NCBI GenBank assembly: GCA_903908285.1
Contig: CAIVRH010000021.1
Span: 1-64,000 of the forward strand
Length of the DNA stretch: 64,000 bases
Direction: 5' to 3'
From: an uncultured candidate division Zixibacteria bacterium
GTDB taxonomy: Bacteria > Zixibacteria > MSB-5A5 > SM1-73
The notes below the pieces were generated by a model. That model was not told where the DNA came from. It made no database searches and saw only the letters and a list, made by a program, of their open reading frames with translations. This document shows positions 18,066-27,474 of this stretch, piece by piece. Position 1 is the stretch's first letter. Each line of letters starts with the position of its first letter. Both the position numbers and the translations under genes were made by a program.

Positions 18066-18093
18066 TTGACTTTTTGGGAAGTTGAATTATTAT
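18066..18093 (+). promoter_or_regulatory. Probable promoter of the TPR protein gene
   Basis: TTGACT (18066-18071), a 16-nt spacer and TATTAT (18088-18093) place the transcription start near 18100. This supports the downstream start codon at 18127 for the TPR gene. Confidence 0.5.
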
Positions 18094-18126
18094 AAAAAAT
18101 TATGTTGTTTAACTATAGGAAACCAT

Positions 18127-19866
18127 ATGATAAATGCAGACTCAAAGAATTACTTTAAAGTAGTGATTATTTTGTTGGTGGTTTGGGGGATAATACCATC
18201 AGCTTCCGGACAGGATCTAAATCCCGGGATCAAAGCATATCAGAACGGAGATTACGACCAGGCCATCTCGCTGTTCAATCAGTACCTTCAGCAAAAACCG
18301 GCGGATGAACAGGGGTATTTTTACCTGGGGAACTGTTATCTCGGGAAAGGGGATTGGGATAGGGCCATTGAGCAGTACAACAAGGCTTTGGGTATCAAGC
18401 CCAAATATTGGGAAGCCCAGGTTCAAGTGGGCAATGTTTATTTGAAAAAGGGGATGCTGGATGAGGCGGAGAAGATTTTCAAGGAAGGTCTAAAGACCAA
18501 GGAAAGAGGAGAATTCTATAATGGCTTGGGTTTGGTGCAAGTGGAACGGGGGAAGCTGCAGGAAGCGGATTTTTCTTTCAGAAAAGCGATCGCATTTGAT
18601 GAAAAAAATGCAGAATACCACAGAAATTTAGGCAATGCCAACTTTAAAAAAGATGTTTTGGTGATCGCTATTCAGGAGTACAAAACGGCACTGGAGCTGG
18701 ATTCCTCCTTGGTCGAAGCCAACTTCAACTTGGCGGAGGCTTATTTAAAGCAGGCGAGATTCAACGAAGCCATGGAAGAGTACAAAACCGTCATCCGCTT
18801 GGATCCTAAGAACCAGGATGCCTACCATGCCCTGGGGGGCATCTACATGTTGGACGGCAAGCATTATCCGGAAGCAAGAATCATATATGAGGAATACTTA
18901 AAATTCGATCCGCAGGACAGTAAATCGCTGACCAATCTGGGCACCTGCTATTACCATCTTTCCCGGATGCTGACATATCTGTTGGTGGAAGGAGACAGCC
19001 TCACCAAAACTGGAATGCTGGATCGGGCAATCTCAAACCTGGAAAAATCGGCCAGCCTCAAACCGGATGTTCCCGAAACCTTTCTTTACCTGGGAAAGAG
19101 TTATAACGACAAGGGCGAATCGACAAAAGCCCTGCAGGCTTTCTCAACTTACGAGAATTTTATGGTCCAGAAGAATTACGAGTGGAAAAAAGAAGATGCA
19201 GACTACTGGGTAAACAAGGGTCAAGCATTGGCGGCTTTGGGTGATTCCGTATCCCGGGTGGAGGCGATCGTTTCCTTTGATAAAGCGATTCAACTGGATT
19301 CCAGCAAAACCACAGCATTTTCATCTTTGGGAGCGGCTTTGTTCGACCAGGGAAAATTTGCAGAGGCCATTCCTTTCTTCCAGAAAAAAATCGAAGCCGA
19401 TTCGAACAATGCCGCAGCTATCCTTAACCTGGCATTCTGTTATCTCAAGCTGGAAAAATATAAGGATGCGGTGGAACCTTTAAAAAGAGTGGTGGAATTG
19501 AAACCGGACAATGCCAATGCCCAGGACCTTCTGGCCCGGGTTTATTTAAACCTTAGCAAATTCAGTGAAGCCAAGGATGCCTATATTAAGGAAATTGAGT
19601 TGAATCCTTCCAACTGCGAACTCCAGTCGAATGTAGGATATTGTTACATGCGCCTGGAAAATCCGGCAGCAGCAGTTCCCTATTTTACGAAGGCAGCTTC
19701 CTGTTTCCCCAAGAAGGTGGATAATCTTCTGAATCTGGCAAAGGCTTTGGAGCTGACCAAAAATAACGATGAGGCTTATAAATATTATCTCAAAGTGCTG
19801 GAGATCGAACCCAAAAATAAAGATGCCATAGACGGGCGGGATCGAATTGATATGCAGAAATTTTAA
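18127..19866 (+). CDS. Exported tetratricopeptide repeat protein
   Basis: The product of 579 residues starts at the ATG at 18127, preceded by AGGA, and has an N-terminal hydrophobic export signal (NYFKVVIILLVVWGIIPSASGQ, about residues 7-28). Almost the whole remainder is TPR solenoid, about 14 repeats, for example YFYLGNCYLGKGDWDRAIEQ, FNLAEAYLKQARFNEAMEEY and LNLAFCYLKLEKYKDAVEPL. TPR solenoids bind partner proteins; no enzyme domain is present. It probably works in the periplasm. The downstream membrane gene and the ExbBD-TonB operon make an envelope scaffold role plausible, but the partner cannot be read from the sequence. Confidence 0.85.
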   Translation: MINADSKNYFKVVIILLVVWGIIPSASGQDLNPGIKAYQNGDYDQAISLFNQYLQQKPADEQGYFYLGNCYLGKGDWDRAIEQYNKALGIKPKYWEAQVQVGNVYLKKGMLDEAEKIFKEGLKTKERGEFYNGLGLVQVERGKLQEADFSFRKAIAFDEKNAEYHRNLGNANFKKDVLVIAIQEYKTALELDSSLVEANFNLAEAYLKQARFNEAMEEYKTVIRLDPKNQDAYHALGGIYMLDGKHYPEARIIYEEYLKFDPQDSKSLTNLGTCYYHLSRMLTYLLVEGDSLTKTGMLDRAISNLEKSASLKPDVPETFLYLGKSYNDKGESTKALQAFSTYENFMVQKNYEWKKEDADYWVNKGQALAALGDSVSRVEAIVSFDKAIQLDSSKTTAFSSLGAALFDQGKFAEAIPFFQKKIEADSNNAAAILNLAFCYLKLEKYKDAVEPLKRVVELKPDNANAQDLLARVYLNLSKFSEAKDAYIKEIELNPSNCELQSNVGYCYMRLENPAAAVPYFTKAASCFPKKVDNLLNLAKALELTKNNDEAYKYYLKVLEIEPKNKDAIDGRDRIDMQKF

Positions 19867-19895
19867 AAGCTACGGATAAGGATATAACCAACAGT

Positions 19896-19919
19896 GGTGT
19901 GAATCCTTCGATTCGCACC
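19896..19919 (+). promoter_or_regulatory. Intercistronic RNA hairpin
   Basis: GGTGTGAATC, a CTTC loop and GATTCGCACC form a 10-bp stem with one wobble pair. The hairpin sits directly before the GGAGGAG ribosome-binding site of the next gene. There is no T tract, so it is more likely a processing or stability element than a terminator. Confidence 0.4.
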
Positions 19920-19936
19920 GGAGGAGCAAAGCGCGA

Positions 19937-20614
19937 ATGGAAGATCAAAATAAAAAGGCCGGTTCTGCCGAGCGGGTAGAGGAGGAGGATCGTTTTAAGT
20001 ATATCGGATTCGAAATCTACCCCGGCAAAACCCATGAATTCTGGGAAAGCGAGGAAGAGAAGAAAAGGTATTTGGAGGAGATCCGAAAGAAGAGATCGTC
20101 ATCTTCTCTTTTGGAACGAGAGCATAGTCTGATCAAAATGGTCCTCTTTTCAAAAACGGACCGGGTGATTTTAACCGTCACCTCGATACTTATGATGCTC
20201 AGCCTGTTTTTACCCTGGTTTTCCGTAAAAGACGTAGGTTCACTTTTCTTCTTTGGAATCGGTAAATTGCCGGCAACCGGAGCGTTATTTGGTCTCTTTA
20301 TGGTTTTAATGATATTGACCATACTGGTTTCCGCCGTAGCCGGAGTGATCAGTCTTTTGGCTCTATATAAGAAAACAACCGATAGCGAGTACTATCTGAT
20401 GAATCTTAAGAAAAAGTTGAAGCTGAATTACCTTCCACTGGTCTTGTGGGGGGTGGTGATATTCATCTCGGTCATCGGGATGAACACCTCTTCCCCCGGT
20501 TCTTCTGGGGGCGGAAGCTTCAACATCGTCGACCTGTTAACCCAATCTTCAGTTGGATTATGGTTAAGCTTACCCAGCCTAATTATAAACTGCGTGAAGA
20601 TCAGCGATCTATAG
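19937..20614 (+). CDS. Membrane protein of unknown function
   Basis: The 225-residue protein starts 70 bp after the TPR gene behind a strong GGAGGAG site. Residues 1-70 are hydrophilic and charged (HEFWESEEEKKRYLEEIRKK), followed by three to four hydrophobic segments at about 75-98, 105-135, 160-180 and 200-220. The cytoplasmic head with a charged helix could be an interaction domain. I recognise no family. Its position after an exported TPR protein and before the TonB operon suggests an envelope role, which is only inference. Confidence 0.6.
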   Translation: MEDQNKKAGSAERVEEEDRFKYIGFEIYPGKTHEFWESEEEKKRYLEEIRKKRSSSSLLEREHSLIKMVLFSKTDRVILTVTSILMMLSLFLPWFSVKDVGSLFFFGIGKLPATGALFGLFMVLMILTILVSAVAGVISLLALYKKTTDSEYYLMNLKKKLKLNYLPLVLWGVVIFISVIGMNTSSPGSSGGGSFNIVDLLTQSSVGLWLSLPSLIINCVKISDL

Positions 20615-20734
20615 GAGGATAAGGTTTTAGCATAAAAAATATTGAGGAATCAGCCAATCCCCGGCATTTTATTCTTGAAGCCGGGTGGGTAGATCAAACA
20701 AGGAGGTATGGATGGTTTGAGTCGGTGTATAGAC

Positions 20735-20767
20735 AAGCTGGTACGAGTGGGATGATTCATCCAGCTT
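20735..20767 (+). repeat. Nested inverted repeats upstream of exbB
   Basis: AAGCTGG (20735-20741) pairs with CCAGCTT (20761-20767). The 13-bp palindrome GGATGATTCATCC (20750-20762) overlaps the second arm, so the two pairings exclude each other. This could be an operator or a leader structure of the exbB operon. No regulator is identified. Confidence 0.35.
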
Positions 20768-20847
20768 GACTGAGTCTCTGGATGTGAGTTTGAAATCAAT
20801 TCCAAGGATATGTACCAAAACCTTAAATATAACGAAGGAGCGTTTAA

Positions 20848-21582
20848 ATGAAACAGTCGATCTTCATAGCATTGGTTTTGATAGTTTCTGTGGCTATTGG
20901 ATATTTCATCTGGGCTGTATTGCTTCCGGATTACTTGCACAGGGGAGGTCCCCTGGTTGCTCTGCTTATCGCTCTTTTGGTGATGCTGGTAACTTTCATC
21001 ATAGAGCGTAGTTTGACTTTGCACAAAGCCAAGGGGACGACCTCGGTTCAAGCTTTTTTCAAGAATGTTATCGACATGCTCCAGCAAGGTAACTTTGACG
21101 GAGCGTTGGCAGCTTGCGATAAGCAGAGAGGAACGGTGGCTAACGTCTTGAGAGCGGGTATCGAAAGATACAAGCAGGTTTTAGCGACCGAAGGCAGCGC
21201 GGATAAACGTTTGACTGAAACCCAGAGAGCTATCGAAGAGGCAAATGCATTGGAAGTCCCGTTGTTGGAAAGGAACTTGATTGCCTTATCCACCATTGCT
21301 TCCATCGCCACCATGGTGGGGCTTTTGGGAACCACCATCGGTATGATCCGGGCTTTCAAAGCCACCGGAACCAGAGTGGGCGGCGTCATCGATGCCCAGA
21401 GCTTGGCGGTTGGTATTTCGGAAGCTTTAGTAAACACGGCGGGTGGGTTGTTAGCTGCTATTGTGGGAATCGTGGCATATAACTTCTTTGTGAACAAGGT
21501 GGATGCATTCAACTATACCATGGACGAAGCCACCTACGAAATGCTTCAGCTGTTGAAAGGTAGAGAGGCAGAAAAGAAATAA
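20848..21582 (+). CDS. exbB: ExbB/TolQ/MotA-family proton channel protein
   Basis: ExbB forms the pentameric inner-membrane core of the TonB energising complex, coupling proton flow to work at the outer membrane. The 244-residue protein has hydrophobic segments at about 5-23, 30-50, 135-160 and 178-205. The conserved part is IASIATMVGLLGTTIGMIRAF and GISEALVNTAGGLLAAIVGI, the third and fourth helices of the MotA/TolQ/ExbB family. GAAGGAG precedes the ATG. It leads an operon with two exbD genes and tonB. TolQ is an alternative name, but the tonB gene at the end favours ExbB. Confidence 0.9.
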   Translation: MKQSIFIALVLIVSVAIGYFIWAVLLPDYLHRGGPLVALLIALLVMLVTFIIERSLTLHKAKGTTSVQAFFKNVIDMLQQGNFDGALAACDKQRGTVANVLRAGIERYKQVLATEGSADKRLTETQRAIEEANALEVPLLERNLIALSTIASIATMVGLLGTTIGMIRAFKATGTRVGGVIDAQSLAVGISEALVNTAGGLLAAIVGIVAYNFFVNKVDAFNYTMDEATYEMLQLLKGREAEKK

Positions 21583-21615
21583 GAAATGGTGGAAGCAGAG
21601 AAAGGAGCATAAGTT

Positions 21616-22104
21616 ATGCTAAAAAAAATGAAGAGAAGAGTAGGCGTCAAGATCGATATGACCCCGATGGTGGATATTGCCTTTCTTCTGCTCATATTTT
21701 ACATGACCACCACCTCATTCAAACCGGCAGAAAAATTACATGTGGCCCTCCCTGCCTCTCACTCGGAGATTAAACTTCCGGAATCAGACATGATCTTTGT
21801 TACAGTTACCAAAGAAGATACCATCATGGTGGAATACATCACCAAGGAAAAGGTAACCCAGGACGGAAAGGAGATTACCGAACCGGTAAGACATTACGAG
21901 GAGACCAATCCCGCCACCCTGCCCCAGGTGATTACCCAGGTGAGAAGTCTCCCCGGTGCCATTAAGTGGTTCGTGGTTATCAAAGCTGACAAAGACGTCA
22001 AATATGGCACCATGAACAGCATCATGGAGGCGCTTCAGAAGATCAAAATCAGCAAGTTCAGTCTGGTTACGGAAATGGAGATGGAGATGGAGAAGGGAAC
22101 CTAA
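21616..22104 (+). CDS. exbD: ExbD/TolR biopolymer transport protein, first copy
   Basis: ExbD spans the inner membrane once and sits inside the ExbB pentamer; its membrane Asp carries protons. In this 162-residue protein VKIDMTPMVDIAFLLLIFYMTTT forms the N-terminal helix, with the key Asp in MVDIAF (about residue 19). The periplasmic domain follows. An insertion of about 25 residues (EYITKEKVTQDGKEITEP) is not typical of short ExbD proteins. AGGAG lies upstream of the ATG, 33 bp after exbB. A second exbD follows directly; paired ExbD genes are common in Bacteroidetes-like TonB operons. Confidence 0.88.
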   Translation: MLKKMKRRVGVKIDMTPMVDIAFLLLIFYMTTTSFKPAEKLHVALPASHSEIKLPESDMIFVTVTKEDTIMVEYITKEKVTQDGKEITEPVRHYEETNPATLPQVITQVRSLPGAIKWFVVIKADKDVKYGTMNSIMEALQKIKISKFSLVTEMEMEMEKGT

Positions 22105-22129
22105 TTTAGATAATCAGGGAGTGAATAAC

Positions 22130-22672
22130 ATGGCAGCTGTTGATGTAGGTGGAGGATCATCTAGACAAAAAAAGGGGGCGGGGCTAAAAAGACCGAAGAA
22201 AAGACTGGGGATCAGAATAGATATGACCCCGATGGTGGATATAGCTTTTTTGCTTTTGATCTTTTATATGGTCACCACTGTTTTTAGCCAGCCCCAAACC
22301 ATGGAGGTGAATCTGCCTCCATCGGATAATCCGGTCCCGGTGGCAGAATCGCGACTTTTGACTTTGCGGATCGATGCGGATAATAATCTATGGTGGAATT
22401 TAGCCAGAGAGACCCCCCAGCCCCTCAAGTTCGAATCTTTGAGAGGGTTGCTGAGAGATCAGAACGAAAAGCAAGCCAAACTGGTAACTTTAGTGAAAGT
22501 AGATAAGGATGCCAAGTATTTCAGAATGGTGGATGTGATAGACGATATTCAGCTGGTGGAGAGGCAGCTGAAGGAAAAGAATCCTAATTTCAGCTACCGT
22601 TTCAGCTTATCGATTTTTTCTGAATTCGACAAAAGACAGATGCAAGAGGTGAAAGGGGGTGTATCACAATGA
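22130..22672 (+). CDS. exbD: ExbD/TolR biopolymer transport protein, second copy
   Basis: This is a second ExbD-type protein (180 residues) with an N-terminal basic extension (RQKKGAGLKRPKKRLGIRI) before the membrane helix MTPMVDIAFLLLIFYMVTT, which keeps the proton-carrying Asp. I choose the ATG at 22130, with AGGGAG 8 nt upstream, rather than the GTG at 22121. The periplasmic domain differs from the first copy, so the two may form a heteromeric ExbD pair or act on different partners. Its stop overlaps the tonB start, indicating translational coupling. Confidence 0.88.
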   Translation: MAAVDVGGGSSRQKKGAGLKRPKKRLGIRIDMTPMVDIAFLLLIFYMVTTVFSQPQTMEVNLPPSDNPVPVAESRLLTLRIDADNNLWWNLARETPQPLKFESLRGLLRDQNEKQAKLVTLVKVDKDAKYFRMVDVIDDIQLVERQLKEKNPNFSYRFSLSIFSEFDKRQMQEVKGGVSQ

Positions 22673-23433
22673 AATCGGGAAGTGTTATTACCCTGGCGCA
22701 TGAACCGGGCAGCTTTGCAGATTACGGGGCATTCGAGTTGAAAAGAGGTTATCAGAAGAATCTGGGGATGGCTTTAGTTTTCGCCGGAGCTTTGCATTTA
22801 ATCATCATCGGCGGTTTTTTGTTAATCTCCAGCCTCAGCAGTAAGCCGCCGGAAGCTAAAGGGGTGGTGCGGATTAAGACCATAGCAGAGCTTGCTCCTC
22901 CCCCTTCGGTAAGTCAAACCGAGGCTCCGCAGGTAGCAGTTGCATCTCCGGCTCTGGCAGCTCCTTCGGTCGGAATCCCCAAAGCAGTGCCGGATGAGGA
23001 GGCTCCCCAAGACGTGACCATTGCCAGCCAGAAGGAATTAAGCGAAATTCAAGATCTAAGCGCCAAAAGCATCATAGGCGGAGGTGGAGATTCAATTGCC
23101 ATCGACATACCGATGGAGGAGTATATGCCTGCACCGGGAGAGTTCGTGCCAGTGGACGAGCAGCCCGTTGCCCTAGAGTATGTTAAACCTGAATATCCTC
23201 CTATGGCAAGACAGGCGGGGTTTGAGGGAACTGTATGGGTGGAAGCCTTGGTGGATAAAAATGGCAATGTGAGAGATGTCAGAGTGGTCAAATCATCAGG
23301 TTCCAGTGCCGGATTCGAGGAGGCAGCCATAGAAGCTGCAAAAAAAACCAAATGGAAGCCAGCTATTAGTAACAAGCAGCCAGTAGCTGTACGGGTGACT
23401 TATCCGGTCGTGTTCAAATTGACCGGGAAATAA
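22669..23433 (+). CDS. tonB: TonB family energy transducer
   Basis: TonB links ExbBD to outer-membrane receptors. The 254-residue protein has a cytoplasmic head, one membrane helix (about 32-54, LGMALVFAGALHLIIIGGFL), a Pro/Ala/Val-rich periplasmic linker and a C-terminal TonB domain (about 168-254) with YPPMARQAGFEGTVWVEALV, GNVRDVRVVKSSG and AAKKTKWKPA. The start ATG overlaps the exbD stop by 4 nt (ATGA). It ends the operon, followed by a terminator about 140 bp later. No TonB-dependent receptor is encoded next to it. Confidence 0.92.
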   Translation: MKSGSVITLAHEPGSFADYGAFELKRGYQKNLGMALVFAGALHLIIIGGFLLISSLSSKPPEAKGVVRIKTIAELAPPPSVSQTEAPQVAVASPALAAPSVGIPKAVPDEEAPQDVTIASQKELSEIQDLSAKSIIGGGGDSIAIDIPMEEYMPAPGEFVPVDEQPVALEYVKPEYPPMARQAGFEGTVWVEALVDKNGNVRDVRVVKSSGSSAGFEEAAIEAAKKTKWKPAISNKQPVAVRVTYPVVFKLTGK

Positions 23434-23573
23434 AGACTTTAAGCTTTTGTTCTGTAAAGTAAAGTCTAAGGACCGGAGCAGTGATTCCTTTTCGGGGATG
23501 GTTTTATATTCGACTCATCGGAGGAGAGATGAGCTGAAAGGGGGGAAATGGTTCGAGTTGAGTTTTCTAACCT

Positions 23574-23605
23574 GAGGCAGTTTGGCTAAACTGCCTTTGT
23601 TTTTA
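23574..23605 (+). terminator. Terminator of the ExbB-TonB operon
   Basis: AGGCAGTTT and the complementary TAAACTGCCT form a stem with a short GGC loop, followed by TTTGTTTTT. The rest of the 340-bp spacer between tonB and the YIP1 gene (23434-23773) shows no gene; the ribosome-binding site AAGGAG precedes the next ATG. Confidence 0.8.
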
Positions 23606-23773
23606 TGATAGTTTTAAGAAAATCAAATAAACTTTGATCGCGAAAAATGGGTCTTAAAATAAGTATGGTTTGTCAGGTTCAGTCATCTTCTGCCCGGATA
23701 GATTTTTGAAACCTTTTGCCAGCCAATTGCGTTAGAAGGATTAGACAGTGGATTTTAAAGGAAAGGAGCTTTA

Positions 23774-24505
23774 ATGGAACAAATGATACCGTCCGTTCAA
23801 CCGGAAGAAAAACCGATGGGTGGAGCGTCAAAGATTTTCAATACTTTTTTCGAACCCAGAAAAGTATTCGAAAACCTAGTTATCAAGCCAACCTGGTTAT
23901 TGCCGTTTATTATCATTGCCATACTGGGAATAGGCTTTTTCTACACCACCTATCCTTACATCATGAATCAGCAGGTGGAGCGGATCAGAGACAACGATAA
24001 AATATCGGAGGAACAAAAACTGGTGATCATAGAGAAAATGACGGAAAAAGCTACTCCTCCTATATGGCAGTTGTCCTTAGCGCCGCTCGGTACCATAGTC
24101 ACGCTGGCTATTGTGGCGGTTATCTTGTTTTTTGTCTTCAACGTTATTTTGGGCGGGGATTCCTCATTTCGCCGGGTCTTTTCGGTTTATTGTTATTCTT
24201 CCCTCATCTCCATCCCGGCGATGATAGTTAAATATCCTTTGATCATGATAAAAAAGGATATAGGGATTCAAACCAGCTTGGCATTGCTGCTGTCTGCAGA
24301 TAGTAAGAACAGTTTCCTTTACAGCATCCTTTCCAGCTTTGATGTTTTCGCCATCTGGCAGGTAATATTAGTATCCCTAGGTATGGGAGTTTTATATAAG
24401 TACAGCACCAAGAAAGCTTTTTCCACGGTATTGGTTCTCTGGATAATATGGATATTGGCAAAATCGGGACTTTCCAGCCTTTTTGGCGGGATGTTCGGCT
24501 TATAG
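23774..24505 (+). CDS. YIP1-domain membrane protein
   Basis: The 243-residue protein begins with a short cytoplasmic part containing FEPRKVFENLVIKPTWLLPF, the amphipathic start typical of bacterial YIP1-domain proteins. About five hydrophobic segments follow, at roughly 46-66, 100-130, 140-160, 190-212 and 218-240. The family's bacterial role is unknown; the eukaryotic Yip1 proteins act in vesicle trafficking. It lies 18 bp upstream of the TolC gene behind an AGGAG site, so it is probably the first gene of the TolC-MacA-MacB export cluster. A structural or chaperone role there is my inference. Confidence 0.75.
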   Translation: MEQMIPSVQPEEKPMGGASKIFNTFFEPRKVFENLVIKPTWLLPFIIIAILGIGFFYTTYPYIMNQQVERIRDNDKISEEQKLVIIEKMTEKATPPIWQLSLAPLGTIVTLAIVAVILFFVFNVILGGDSSFRRVFSVYCYSSLISIPAMIVKYPLIMIKKDIGIQTSLALLLSADSKNSFLYSILSSFDVFAIWQVILVSLGMGVLYKYSTKKAFSTVLVLWIIWILAKSGLSSLFGGMFGL

Positions 24506-24523
24506 AAATCGGGAGGAAGGAAA

Positions 24524-25858
24524 ATGAAAAAAACCGTAGTTCTAAGCATGAGCGTCATGCTTTTCTTCTGTAATATAGTTTTGGCTCAGACTGATTCTGC
24601 TTCGTCTCAAGTTTTTTCTTTAGATCAATGCATTAAACTGGCATTGGAGAAAAATGCTACCGTAATCGGAGCAAAAAACAATTATCGGATTGCAAAGAGT
24701 AATGTCTGGACCGGTTGGGGTGCAATTCTTCCTCAGTTGGGTTCCGATTTGGGATATTCTCGTAACGTGAAAGGTCCTGCAGAAGTTACGCGACTTAACA
24801 GCTTAGGAAATCCTTACCTCGATACATCCGGTGTGAGTGTAACCAAGGGTTACTCGGCCGGTATCAGCGCCAGCCAGAGTTGGTCTTTGGGAGGATACAG
24901 TTATTACCAGATCAAGGAGATAAACGCCTCCAAATACTCCGCGTATAATTCATATCAACTCACCCGGCAGGAGTTTATCCTTTCCGTCAAGCAAGCATAT
25001 TTCAATGTGCTCCAGGCTAAAATGCTTTTAGGTATTCAGCAGGAAGCTCAGAAAAGTGCAGAGGAGCAGCTCAAGATTGCCCAAACCCGATATGATTTGG
25101 GATCGGCATCCTTTTCGGACGTGCTTAAAGCCAAGGTTCAATACGGAGATGTGAAATTAGCCCTGATCACTGCCGAGAATAATGTACCATTGGCCAAAGC
25201 CACCTTAAACAGCATCATGGGTCAAAACGTGGACACCCCCCTGGAGGTGGAGGAAAATTTAACTCAGCCTGCATTTCCTTATAGTTATGAGGATGGCTTG
25301 GCCCAAGCGGCCGAAGCGAATCCCAGTGTTCAAAAGACAAAATTCGACTACGAATCGGCCAAAGCCCAAGTGGGCATGGCCAGGAGCAGTTTTTTCCCCA
25401 CTTTCAGTTTATCTGGTTCATATTCCTGGGGTAATAGTGATTTCAACGAGATAAAAAATATCCGGAAGATGGATTATAACTGGGGATTGAATGCTTCATT
25501 AAGCTTTAACATCTTTGAGAATTTCCAAAGGAAGCAAAACCTGTCTTATGCCAAAGTCAATCTTAATTCAATTAAAGAGAACTATCGCCAGACCCAAAAT
25601 AATGTAGCTTTGCAGGTCAAGCAAGCTTACATTGGGGTAAAACAGGCGCAGGAAAGTATTGGGTTGACCAACGACAAACTCCAGTCGGCAAAGGAGGACT
25701 TGGATTTAGTGCAGGAGAAATACAATCTCGGTGCAGCCAGCATCCTGGATCTTCTGGATTCTGAAGTGAGCTACAAGCAAGCGGAATCAGATCAAGTCCA
25801 GGCGTTGTATAATTACAATCTGGCAGTGGCACAATTCGAACAAGCTATCGGTAAGTAA
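24524..25858 (+). CDS. TolC-family outer membrane efflux protein
   Basis: TolC proteins form trimeric outer-membrane ducts for tripartite export pumps. The 444-residue protein has a signal peptide (about 1-21, ending VLAQ) and the two-fold repeat of outer membrane efflux domains, each starting from a helical segment such as YFNVLQAKMLLGIQQEAQ (about 155) and IGVKQAQESIGLTNDKLQ (about 368). Conserved ends of each half are RYDLGSASFSDVLKAKVQYG and KYNLGAASILDLLDSEVSYK. GGAGG lies 8 nt before the ATG. The macA-like and ABC genes downstream identify its probable partners. Confidence 0.9.
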   Translation: MKKTVVLSMSVMLFFCNIVLAQTDSASSQVFSLDQCIKLALEKNATVIGAKNNYRIAKSNVWTGWGAILPQLGSDLGYSRNVKGPAEVTRLNSLGNPYLDTSGVSVTKGYSAGISASQSWSLGGYSYYQIKEINASKYSAYNSYQLTRQEFILSVKQAYFNVLQAKMLLGIQQEAQKSAEEQLKIAQTRYDLGSASFSDVLKAKVQYGDVKLALITAENNVPLAKATLNSIMGQNVDTPLEVEENLTQPAFPYSYEDGLAQAAEANPSVQKTKFDYESAKAQVGMARSSFFPTFSLSGSYSWGNSDFNEIKNIRKMDYNWGLNASLSFNIFENFQRKQNLSYAKVNLNSIKENYRQTQNNVALQVKQAYIGVKQAQESIGLTNDKLQSAKEDLDLVQEKYNLGAASILDLLDSEVSYKQAESDQVQALYNYNLAVAQFEQAIGK

Positions 25859-26118
25859 AGCACAAGTTCGATCTAAATCTATTCCAACTGGGCTAACTAA
25901 AAGGAAGAAGAAGGAAATCACAAAATCACTTTGCGGATCATACTTGACCGGATACAAGGGGGAATGCAAAACCCTTTAGGGGGTCAAGTTTGTGCGATAA
26001 AGAGAAAAGTAAGGCGGACGGTATTAGATTAATTCTTAGCCGCTCGATAATCATAAGCAGATGACGACCCAAAATGGAGAATGATTCTGAAAAGATACTT
26101 TAAGCAGGTGGAGGAGAC

Positions 26119-27381
26119 ATGAAGAAAAAGAAAAAAATATTGATCATCCTGGGGATAGTGTTAGTGGTAATAGTTGTTGTGGTAATCAATGTATTGAAGA
26201 GCGGGGAGAAAACCTATACAGTCCAAGCGGAGGAGGTGAAGAAAAGCGATATCACTTCCTTAGTAACAGCCAATGGTAAACTTTCTCCCCGAACCGATGT
26301 GAAGATCTCCGCTTATGTGCCAGCCAGGATCGACCAGCTTCCGGTAAAAGAGGGGGATATGGTGCAAAAGGGACAACTGCTGGTGCAACTGGATGATACC
26401 GAATACCGGGCAGCTACGAATCAGGCTAAAGCCCAATTAAACTCGGCAGAAGCGAATTTGGAACAAGCCCAGCTGGTTTACGATAGACAAAAAGGGCTTT
26501 TCGAAAAAAAGCTTTCTTCCCAGGAGCAATATGATCTGGCAGCGACTGAACTAAAAAAGGCAGAGGCTGAACATCAACAGGCGCAGGCTAATCTGGATCA
26601 GTCCAAATATGCTTTAAGCAAAACCACTATCACCTCTCCTATGGATGGAATGGTTACCTCTCTTAATGCGGAAGTGGGAGAGATCGTGATGATCGGAACC
26701 ATGAATAATCCCGGCACCGTGATCATGACCGTTTCGGATATGAGTGAGATCGAAACGGAGGTGGATGTGGATGAAACGGACATAGCCGAGGTGAAGCTGG
26801 AGCAGGAGGTGAAGGTAAAGATAGATGCCTTCCCCGATACCACCTTCAAAGGAAAGGTGAGCGAAATCGGACATACTGCCTTAATCAGCGGTTTGGGCAC
26901 GCAGGATCAGGTTACCAATTTTCTGGTAAAGGTGGTGCTTTTAGACAATGTCCCCAACCTCCGGCCAGGAATGTCCGCATCTGTGGATATCACCACTCAA
27001 CACCGGAATGATATTCTTAGCGTTCCCATTCCGGCGGTGGTGATGAGAGAGGAGAAATCGGATAGCCTGAAGGTGAAAAAGGGAAAAACTGAGGGAGCCA
27101 TGGCTTCGGTGGACAGCGTTGCATCCAAAGATGAAAAAACCAAGAAGAAGGAAAAGAAAGAAATAGAAGGAGTTTTTATAGTAGATAAAGGGCGGGTAAA
27201 ATTTGTTAAAGTTCAAACCGGGGTAGCGGATCAGCAGAATATCGAAATCGTATCGGGGATCAAGGAGAAAGATATGGTGGTAACCGGAAGTTACAAGATT
27301 CTCCGGACCCTCAAGGACGGCGAGAAGGTGAAGATCAGTAAGAAAATCGAAGGTGAAACCCTCAAAAATGAAGGAATGTGA
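26119..27381 (+). CDS. MacA-like periplasmic adaptor subunit
   Basis: Membrane-fusion proteins of this type bridge an inner-membrane transporter and TolC. The 420-residue protein has one N-terminal membrane anchor (about residues 5-25, ILIILGIVLVVIVVVVINVL) and a lipoyl-like half, VPARIDQLPVKEGDMVQKGQ. A coiled-coil hairpin rich in Gln and Ala (about 95-165) is followed by the second lipoyl half (TTITSPMDGMVTSLNAEVGE) and beta-barrel and membrane-proximal domains. A Lys-rich insertion, KDEKTKKKEKKEIEG (about 342-358), breaks the membrane-proximal domain and is not typical. GGAGGAG precedes the ATG. The ABC ATPase and two MacB-type permeases follow. Confidence 0.88.
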   Translation: MKKKKKILIILGIVLVVIVVVVINVLKSGEKTYTVQAEEVKKSDITSLVTANGKLSPRTDVKISAYVPARIDQLPVKEGDMVQKGQLLVQLDDTEYRAATNQAKAQLNSAEANLEQAQLVYDRQKGLFEKKLSSQEQYDLAATELKKAEAEHQQAQANLDQSKYALSKTTITSPMDGMVTSLNAEVGEIVMIGTMNNPGTVIMTVSDMSEIETEVDVDETDIAEVKLEQEVKVKIDAFPDTTFKGKVSEIGHTALISGLGTQDQVTNFLVKVVLLDNVPNLRPGMSASVDITTQHRNDILSVPIPAVVMREEKSDSLKVKKGKTEGAMASVDSVASKDEKTKKKEKKEIEGVFIVDKGRVKFVKVQTGVADQQNIEIVSGIKEKDMVVTGSYKILRTLKDGEKVKISKKIEGETLKNEGM

Positions 27382-27474
27382 TGATGAAACCAGAAGCTGT
27401 TTTGTCTTTGTTCCGGCAAGATATGATATCACGGCTGCTTTGCCAGATTATGATGTTTTCAAGGAGAAACTAAA

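Noticed and set aside
27381-27473. Possible 30-residue ORF between the MacA-like gene and the ATPase
   Set aside because: It overlaps the MacA-like stop and its composition suggests no function; the ATPase ribosome-binding site lies inside it.
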